Positions 45,374 through 51,794 of a stretch of 51,794 nt of DNA are shown here, piece after piece. Source of the DNA: an uncultured Geobacter sp. (GTDB lineage Bacteria; Desulfobacterota; Desulfuromonadia; Geobacterales; CAIOGM01); the NCBI GenBank assembly GCA_903902855.1, contig CAIUWK010000103.1, positions 1-51,794 on the forward strand, read 5' to 3'. Positions within the stretch are counted from its first letter, which is position 1; every line of letters starts with the position of its first letter. The notes under the pieces were generated by a model, which did no database searches, was not told the DNA's origin, and saw nothing but the letters and a program-made list of their open reading frames with translations. The position numbers and the translations under genes were made by a program.

Positions 45374-47499
45374 ACTCTCTCCTCCTGCGCCATTGCAAAA
45401 CGGCAACCGCTTCGCAGCTGCTCGACCATCTCCTCCAACCATTCCAACGGGGCGCAGGGGGCGTTCTGCTGCAACCGGGCCGCCAGTTCCGCCGGCTCCC
45501 GGTTGCTCAACTGTCCGCAGAGCCCTTTCAGGGTATGGGCCGACAGGGAGAGCCGCTGGCGATCCCCCTGCTCAACGGCTGTTCCCAAAGAGTGCAGCTC
45601 ATCGTCCAGATCCTGGGCCAACAGCTCCAGGTACCGCCGGAGACGGCCGGGATCGCTCCCCACCCCCTTGCGGGTCTGCTGGTTCAGCAGCGGTTGCGGT
45701 TGTGCTGACAGGGTAAAGAGTCCCTCACCGTGTACGGCCAGAGCACGGGCCAACTCCTCGGGAATAACCGGTTTTGCCAGCGTCACGTTGATCCCCGCGT
45801 TGCAACAGGCGTTACGGGTGGCGGTGTCCAGATCGGCGGTAACGGCAATGATCAGTACGGGTGGTCGGGATAACTCCTGCTCGCGACGCCTGATCCGTCG
45901 GGCCACTTCAATACCGTCGATACCGGGCATCCTGATATCCAGCAGCACCAGATCAAAGTGGTGCTGTTCCAGTAACCGCAGCCCCTGCAGACCATCCTCC
46001 GCCAGGATCACCTGCTGTCCCCAGCCGGTGAGAAGATCTTCAAATAACTGTCGATTGAACCGGTTATCTTCCACCACCAGCACCATCCCCTTGGCAAGAA
46101 AGACGGGATGGGCAAGAAGTGCATCCGGCACGGCCTCACACTCCTGATATGGCAGGTCGACGCTGAAACAGCTCCCCGCACCGTCTTGGCTGTCAACGGT
46201 GATACTCCCCCCCATCATCACCACCAGGCTCTTGACGATGGCCAGGCCAAGACCGCTACCGCCGTATTTTCGGGAGATACTGGGGTCCATCTGCTGAAAT
46301 GGTCGAAAAAGTTGCGATAGTTTCTGTTCCGGGATGCCGATGCCGGTGTCCTGCACCTGGAAACGAAGCAGAGAGGGAGCTCCGGCGGCAGGAGGGGGGA
46401 TCCTGACCGAGCAGCTGATCTCCCCCTCTTCGGTAAATTTGACCGCATTGGCGAGAATGTTCGCAAGAATCTGACGCAGACGCACCGGATCACCCAGCAC
46501 CCAGGCAGGCGCCGTCTCTTCCACGAAAACCCGGAATCCCAATCTCTTCTGAGCCGTAAGATGACGATAGTGAGCTTCCAGGTTGACCGTGAGTTGCCGC
46601 AGGTTCACCGGCACGCTCTCACACTCCAACCGCCCGGCCTCTATCTTGCTCATATCCAGGATATTATTCACCAGGTCCATGAGTGAACGTGACGATTGTT
46701 CAAGAATGGCGTGATACTGGTCAAGTTTCACCGGATCAGTGGTGGCACGCGCCATGCTGCTGAAACCGACCAGGGAGTTGAGAGGGGTGCGAATCTCGTG
46801 GCTGACCAGAGCAAGAAACTCCGACTTTGCCTTATTGGCCTCTTCGGCGGCAACCTTGGCCTGTTGCAGGAGGACTTCAGCCTGTTTCCGTTCGGTAAAT
46901 TCCCGGCTGATTCCGAAAAAACCGATAATATTACCCTGGTCGTCAAACTCGGGAGCAGAGCTTATTTCCGCCCAGATCCAGCTCCCCCCTTTGCAGCGAT
47001 GCTGAGCTTCGAAGGTCACGATCCCCATCCGCTCACCACGCCGCTCAGCCTCAAGCCGCAGCAGACCTAACTTCCTCACTTCGGCAAGACCTTCTTCGCT
47101 GAAAATCTCGGCGATATGATGGCCGATCACCTCGTCGGCCCGGTAACCACGCAACCGTTTATCCGAGGGACTGATATAGGTGAAGCGATAATTACTATCC
47201 AGCCTCCAGACCACATCGGGAGCATTTTCGGTTAGCAGACGATAATGAGCCTCACTCTGCCGCAATGCCTCTTCCAACTGCCTGGGCGCCGCACTCATCC
47301 GTGCCAGCTCATCCTTTGCCTGTCGCAGCGCATCATTCATATCGGCGAGTTGCAGTTTCTGTTCCGCAAGCTGCTCTTCCAGGAGTTGATTACGTTCCTG
47401 CAATCCCCGCAGGAGGGAGAGATCATCCTCCCCGCGAGCCGGTCCGTCGGGAAGAGAGAGAGTGAGGTGACGAATTTCCTGGCAGGTGCTTGCATCCAT
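45370..47499 (-). CDS. Soluble hybrid histidine kinase (PAS-HisKA-HATPase-REC-Hpt)
   Basis: This product of about 709 aa has an N-terminal coiled coil, a PAS/PAC unit (about 85-210), HisKA (LVSHEIRTPLNSLVGF), an ATPase domain (GSGLGLAIV), a receiver (LVLLDIRMPGIDG) and a C-terminal Hpt domain (SAHTLKGLCG). No transmembrane helix is seen, so the signal is cytosolic. The multi-step phosphorelay should end at the overlapping sigma54 regulator. The start codon is uncertain: ATG 47499 or GTG 47523. Confidence 0.88.
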   Translation of the reverse strand: MDASTCQEIRHLTLSLPDGPARGEDDLSLLRGLQERNQLLEEQLAEQKLQLADMNDALRQAKDELARMSAAPRQLEEALRQSEAHYRLLTENAPDVVWRLDSNYRFTYISPSDKRLRGYRADEVIGHHIAEIFSEEGLAEVRKLGLLRLEAERRGERMGIVTFEAQHRCKGGSWIWAEISSAPEFDDQGNIIGFFGISREFTERKQAEVLLQQAKVAAEEANKAKSEFLALVSHEIRTPLNSLVGFSSMARATTDPVKLDQYHAILEQSSRSLMDLVNNILDMSKIEAGRLECESVPVNLRQLTVNLEAHYRHLTAQKRLGFRVFVEETAPAWVLGDPVRLRQILANILANAVKFTEEGEISCSVRIPPPAAGAPSLLRFQVQDTGIGIPEQKLSQLFRPFQQMDPSISRKYGGSGLGLAIVKSLVVMMGGSITVDSQDGAGSCFSVDLPYQECEAVPDALLAHPVFLAKGMVLVVEDNRFNRQLFEDLLTGWGQQVILAEDGLQGLRLLEQHHFDLVLLDIRMPGIDGIEVARRIRRREQELSRPPVLIIAVTADLDTATRNACCNAGINVTLAKPVIPEELARALAVHGEGLFTLSAQPQPLLNQQTRKGVGSDPGRLRRYLELLAQDLDDELHSLGTAVEQGDRQRLSLSAHTLKGLCGQLSNREPAELAARLQQNAPCAPLEWLEEMVEQLRSGCRFAMAQEERV

Positions 47500-47537
47500 T
47501 GGGGGGGATCTCACAAAGAGCACTCTGATATTAATAT

Positions 47538-47803
47538 CGGGTAACTACTCAGGTTGACAGGCTGAAGGCTGAAGGCTGAAGGCTGAAGGCTGAAGGCTGA
47601 AGGCTGAAGGCTGAAGACTATCAGGAAAATCTCTGCAAGATCAATAAATATGCTTTCGCTAGACGTATGCTCTGTCATCCCGAACGATCGAGAAGGATCT
47701 TGTAGTGCCTTGAAGTAGTTAACAGGTTTAACCTTCAGCCTTCAGTCTTCAGTCTTCAGTTTTCAGTTTTCAGTTTTCAGCCTCAATACCTGAAGAGTAA
47801 TCG
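47538..47803. mobile_element. Longer MITE-like element with heptamer arrays and internal repeat
   Basis: It opens CGGGTAACTACTCAGGTTGA and closes with the inverted CCTCAATACCTGAAGAGTAA. Eight perfect GGCTGAA heptamers fill 47560-47615, and opposite-strand CTTCAGT/CTTCAGC heptamers lie near 47740-47780. The interior carries an inverted copy (47672-47715) of the 1431-1512 repeat. It fills the gene-free stretch 47500-47874; nothing coding was seen. Confidence 0.75.
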
Positions 47804-47874
47804 TTTTCACCCTTAATGGACAACTTATTTTCAGATAATCAGATCGACGCTCCCATACCGGGAGCAGAGGAGTA

Positions 47875-48090
47875 TTACAACTCATACCGCAATTCGGATA
47901 TCGCCGGGTCGGAGTCAGCCATAGCCTTCCGGTCGTCATGGTAACAAAAGTAACAAGAATAACCGAAATTGAGGGAAAAGGGGCAGAGATGATGTTTTTC
48001 CGACAGACAGAGGTAGAGATCCTTTGACCGCGATAAATAGCGAGTGGTGCGACAGTCGGAGTTGTCCATTTGTTCTTGCATCGTTGCCAT
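47875..48090 (-). CDS. Small Cys-rich protein under sigma54 control
   Basis: This 71-aa product carries cysteines at about 13, 28, 36, 46 and 49, including the segment LCPFSLNFGYSCYFC. A metal site or redox role is possible; no family was recognised. ATG 48090 follows AAGGAG eight bases upstream. The sigma54 promoter at 48235 gives a leader of about 135 nt. It lies downstream of a DUF3365 haem protein gene, just as module A lies downstream of the P460 gene. Confidence 0.66.
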   Translation of the reverse strand: MATMQEQMDNSDCRTTRYLSRSKDLYLCLSEKHHLCPFSLNFGYSCYFCYHDDRKAMADSDPAISELRYEL

Positions 48091-48182
48091 GATGATGACT
48101 CCTTATCAATGATCCGGGCGACACGGGAGCCCTTCTCCGCGCACAGGATTATGGGATAGGGCGCCACGTCGTCATGGGGTAC

Positions 48183-48198
48183 TGTCCCGAATCGGACA
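48183..48198. promoter_or_regulatory. Leader palindrome of sigma54 module B
   Basis: TGTCCCGAATCGGACA, within a 20-bp palindrome ACTGTCC...GGACAGT, lies at about +26 to +41. It is the counterpart of 26385-26400, at the same 36-bp gap from the -12 element. Confidence 0.72.
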
Positions 48199-48234
48199 GT
48201 ATCTCACCCTCCGGGGTGCCTTTCCGGTACTATG

Positions 48235-48251
48235 AGCTTAAATCGTGCCAA
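48235..48251 (-). promoter_or_regulatory. Sigma54 promoter, module B
   Basis: The minus strand reads TTGGCACGATTTAAGCT. The -24 half is perfect (TTGGCACG), and GG and GC are 10 bp apart; only TT before GC is AA. The predicted start is near 48224. Confidence 0.78.
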
Positions 48252-48302
48252 CGGTGCGCTATGAGGTTATTCAAGAGGTTACAAACAGCAGGAGAAAAAG
48301 AG

Positions 48303-48339
48303 TTGTCCCATACGGGACAAGGTGTGCCGTATGGGACAA
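48303..48339. promoter_or_regulatory. Paired upstream activator palindromes, module B
   Basis: A perfect inverted repeat TTGTCCCATACGGGACAA (48303-48320) is followed by GTGTGCCGTATGGGACAA (48322-48339), a partly decayed copy 19 bp on. The gap to the -24 element is 51 bp, as in module A. Confidence 0.82.
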
Positions 48340-48366
48340 CAGGATGAAGAGGGGAAATTGGGGATG

Positions 48367-48963
48367 CTACTTCTTGAATTCACCTTCGGGAATTTTTTCC
48401 TTCACCGTGATGCTGATGATCCCCCGCAGATCCCCCTCTTTGTATCCCATAGCCTTGTCCTTGGGATAGCGCGCGGCAAGGACCTTTTTCACCTCGGCGG
48501 GAATCTTGTCCGGTGTGCCGTGGCACCCCACACAGGGTCCCTGCATCATGATCGGCTTGTAGTAACGCAAAATCCGCTCCTTGCCGGACTCCGTCTCCGA
48601 GAAGAGGGTGACCTCCTGGGGAAGAGTTTCTTCTCCCTTCTGCATACCGGCCAGTTTCTCCAGGAGCGCTTTTTCAGCAACATCGGGGCTGTTCGCCGGA
48701 TTGCGGAGCCTGAGAGCAGTCCGCTTCATGGTGAGGCCGAAGGTTTTCTCCAGGCCGGCCATGATAGCTGGAGCCTCCTTGGCGCAGACATCCATACTTC
48801 CCGTCAGCCCGTTTTTTTGGATGGACGGGATCAGGCTCTTGCGCATCTCCAGGTTCAGCCGCCCCGCTGCGGCGGTAGCCCTTACCTGGGGAGAGAGCTC
48901 GGCGGCAGAGAGCGGCGTGGTTGCCAGGATGACCCCGGCAACAATAACGGCAATCGTCTTCAT
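48367..48963 (-). CDS. DUF3365 (Tll0287-like) single-haem protein
   Basis: This 198-aa product has a signal peptide (TIAVIVAGVILATTPLSAA) and a DUF3365-type haem domain with CVGCHG near residue 143. The segments LRNPANSPD and the final GDLRGIISIT are typical of the family, found alone or as sensor domains. Stand-alone forms are periplasmic and may sense redox or gas ligands. ATG 48963 follows GGAGGTTTACCG. The role is unknown. Confidence 0.85.
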   Translation of the reverse strand: MKTIAVIVAGVILATTPLSAAELSPQVRATAAAGRLNLEMRKSLIPSIQKNGLTGSMDVCAKEAPAIMAGLEKTFGLTMKRTALRLRNPANSPDVAEKALLEKLAGMQKGEETLPQEVTLFSETESGKERILRYYKPIMMQGPCVGCHGTPDKIPAEVKKVLAARYPKDKAMGYKEGDLRGIISITVKEKIPEGEFKK

Positions 48964-49098
48964 CGGTAAACCTCCAAAAAATTGATGGTTACAGCGGCGC
49001 ATTATGAACAAAAGTCGATAATATATCAAGGCGGCTCGTCAGGCAACAGGCGACTCCTTGAAAATAGTTCCGGTTCAGGGCGCGCACTTTCGTCACAC

Positions 49099-50286
49099 TC
49101 AGGAACGTCGTCTCGGCAGGTTCCGGCAGAAAAGCCAGGTCACACCCGGCAAGATGAGCAGGAAAGGGTAGGCAAGGAGATGAAAGGTCTGCCGGACCCC
49201 CACGGCGTCGGCCAGCATCCCCACCAGGGGACCGGTAACCGTGAAAAGAATCCGGAAGAGCAGCGCCTGGAGCGACAATATCCCCGCCCGATTGGCTGAA
49301 GGAGTCTCCGACTGGGCATGCTGCAGCATCATGGGGCCGCGCAACCCCCTCATGGCGGTGAGCAGATAGTAAAAGAGAAATCCCCCCATCCCCCCCACCA
49401 GACCAAGCCCCAGATACCCCGTCACCACCAGGAACATGAAGAGGAGCACCATCCGCCGGTCCCCCAGGAGAGAGGTAACGCGATGACTGGCCAGGGCGAA
49501 GATAGCCACGGTGATGTTTGCCCCGGCCCAGACGGGACCGAACCAGGCCACCGGCACCCCTGCATGCTGCATGTAGGGCTGAATCAGCCAGACGGGATAG
49601 AACGAAGAGAGCCCCAGGAGGGCGTTGAGGAGAACGGTGGAGCGCAGTCGCCGGTTTTCTCGAAAAACATACCGCGCCGTCCGGAGCGCCTCCGTCAGAT
49701 GACTGACGGAGGCGGTGACTTGTCGTAGCGGTTCGCGCATGGTCCGGGTGAGGAGCAGCGCCAGCAGCCAGACACCGGTCTGCAGGATGAAGGGGAGAAG
49801 GGGCGCCGTGGCGTAGAGGAGTCCGGCGAAGAGTGCCCCCAGCGCCTCCCCCCCTTGGGCAAAACCGTTCATCCGCCCCTCGTGGCGGGCGTAATACTGT
49901 TCCTGTCCTTCCGTCTTCAAGGTCTCGTAGAGGAGGGCACTGTCCGAACCGCTGACAAAGGAGCAGGAGATTCCCAGCAGGATCTCCGCAACCAGCACCT
50001 GGCTGAAGGAGGCGGCAAAGGAGTAGACCCCCCACCCCACCACTCCCATAAACGACGCGATGGTGAGCGCCGTCCGGTATCCCAGACGGTCGCTCACATA
50101 CCCGGCAGGGTACTCCAGCAGCACCGTGGCCAGGGAGAAGATGCTCTGGAGGAACAGAATCTGGGTCAGGCTCAACCCGATCCGGTCCTTCCAGAACAGG
50201 GTGATAATGGCCATGGGGAAGAGAGTCCGCTGGAGGAAAGCAAAGGCATAGAGCCGGGAGATGTTGGTCCGGATGCTGATCGACAC
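49099..50286 (-). CDS. Major facilitator superfamily transporter
   Basis: This 395-aa protein with about twelve hydrophobic helices has the MFS loop motif YPAGYVSDRLGYR between TM2 and TM3. A related loop, SLLGDRRM, lies in the second half. The substrate cannot be told; drug or sugar-type efflux is a generic guess. It has no close partner gene. It lies between the DUF3365 gene and the wrecked restriction genes. Confidence 0.85.
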   Translation of the reverse strand: MSISIRTNISRLYAFAFLQRTLFPMAIITLFWKDRIGLSLTQILFLQSIFSLATVLLEYPAGYVSDRLGYRTALTIASFMGVVGWGVYSFAASFSQVLVAEILLGISCSFVSGSDSALLYETLKTEGQEQYYARHEGRMNGFAQGGEALGALFAGLLYATAPLLPFILQTGVWLLALLLTRTMREPLRQVTASVSHLTEALRTARYVFRENRRLRSTVLLNALLGLSSFYPVWLIQPYMQHAGVPVAWFGPVWAGANITVAIFALASHRVTSLLGDRRMVLLFMFLVVTGYLGLGLVGGMGGFLFYYLLTAMRGLRGPMMLQHAQSETPSANRAGILSLQALLFRILFTVTGPLVGMLADAVGVRQTFHLLAYPFLLILPGVTWLFCRNLPRRRS

Positions 50287-50308
50287 AGAGAATCTCCCCG
50301 GAATGTTC

Positions 50309-51553
<1,245 letters not shown>

Positions 51554-51667
51554 GGCATTCCTCAATTATAATTAAGGCAACCGACTACACCCTTCCGCAC
51601 TTGGTGTCAACGGGAAAGGAGTAACCTGCCACCGCAGAACCTCATTACCACTACTACTCCGTCCTGC

Positions 51668-51794
51668 TTAAAGCTTCGGATACAGTCTCTTAAGTTTGAT
51701 TCTGGCTTTGTCAGTTGTGAACTGCCAGTCAATATTTTTAATTTGGTTGTTCCTGGCTGTTTGCCAGGCGTCAACTTCGCTTCGTATGGTATCG
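51668..51794 (-). mobile_element. IS630-type transposase C-terminus, 5' part beyond window
   Basis: From the right edge to TAA 51668-51670 the minus strand reads TIRSEVDAWQTARNNQIKN, then IDWQFTTDKARIKLKRLYPKL. This matches the C-terminal end of IS630-family DDE transposases, whose homologous segment is of the W-FTVEKARTKMGRAYP type. It lies 115 bp upstream of the hsdR remnant and could have driven the deletions there. Confidence 0.78.

Noticed and set aside
43973..46147. 724-codon plus-strand frame opposite the sigma54 regulator and hybrid kinase
   Set aside because: High-GC shadow frame; the minus strand carries all catalytic motifs.
47560..47615. GGCTGAA array considered as a CRISPR
   Set aside because: The repeats are 7 bp with no spacers and no cas genes nearby.

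Overview
The window looks like chromosome of a Geobacter-type bacterium (Desulfuromonadota/Geobacterales). This is an inference. It rests on the mix of c-type cytochromes (caa3 oxidase, Rieske/cytochrome b/five-haem complex, P460, DUF3365), several sigma54 two-component systems, a type II secretion ATPase with GspA/GspB, and GC-rich codon use. No rRNA, tRNA or CRISPR array was seen.

Layout. 1-1379 (-) is the 5' part of a NarX-type histidine kinase that runs off the left edge. 1562-8733 (-) is a respiratory operon: SCO1, oxidase subunits I, III, IV and II (with fused cytochrome c), haem farnesyltransferase, a lipoprotein and an Nramp transporter. 8908-14906 (+) holds NudC, DUF4149, DUF2156, a 398-aa membrane protein, a GspE/PilB ATPase and a secreted protein. 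14978-16900 is a decay zone: a deletion-fused Phd/ParE remnant, an orphan PEP-CTERM tail, an intact YefM/YoeB module and palindromic repeats. 16912-20554 (+) holds a Cys-rich small protein, a Rieske/cytochrome b/multihaem quinol oxidoreductase and Pta. 20711-25625 (-) is an NtrY/NtrX-like pair, with degenerate sigma54-activation motifs in NtrX, coupled to a radical SAM gene. 25788-27164 (-) carries two small membrane-protein genes behind a sigma54 promoter, then a frameshifted cytochrome P460. 27270-31829 (-) is the uppS-cdsA-dxr-rseP-tsaB run. 32949-36325 (+) is a Cache histidine kinase and its sigma54 activator. 36941-39047 (-) is dapF-HIT-nfo. 39648-42498 (+) is Rrf2-gspA-gspB. 42570-47499 (-) is ndh plus a hybrid kinase and a sigma54 regulator. 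47875-48963 (-) is a Cys-rich small gene behind a second sigma54 promoter, then a DUF3365 haem protein. 49099-51794 (-) is an MFS transporter, wrecked hsdM/hsdR genes and an IS630-type transposase end.

The most notable signal is a pair of regulatory modules, at 26385-26541 and 48183-48339. Each has a -24/-12 promoter, two upstream TTGTCCC-N4-GGGACAA type palindromes and one palindrome in the leader. All distances are identical in the two copies. They look like two members of one sigma54-activator regulon controlling uncharacterised small Cys-containing proteins. A second theme is 7-bp tandem repeats whose unit contains a stop triplet; several of them abut or overlap the stop codons of genes.
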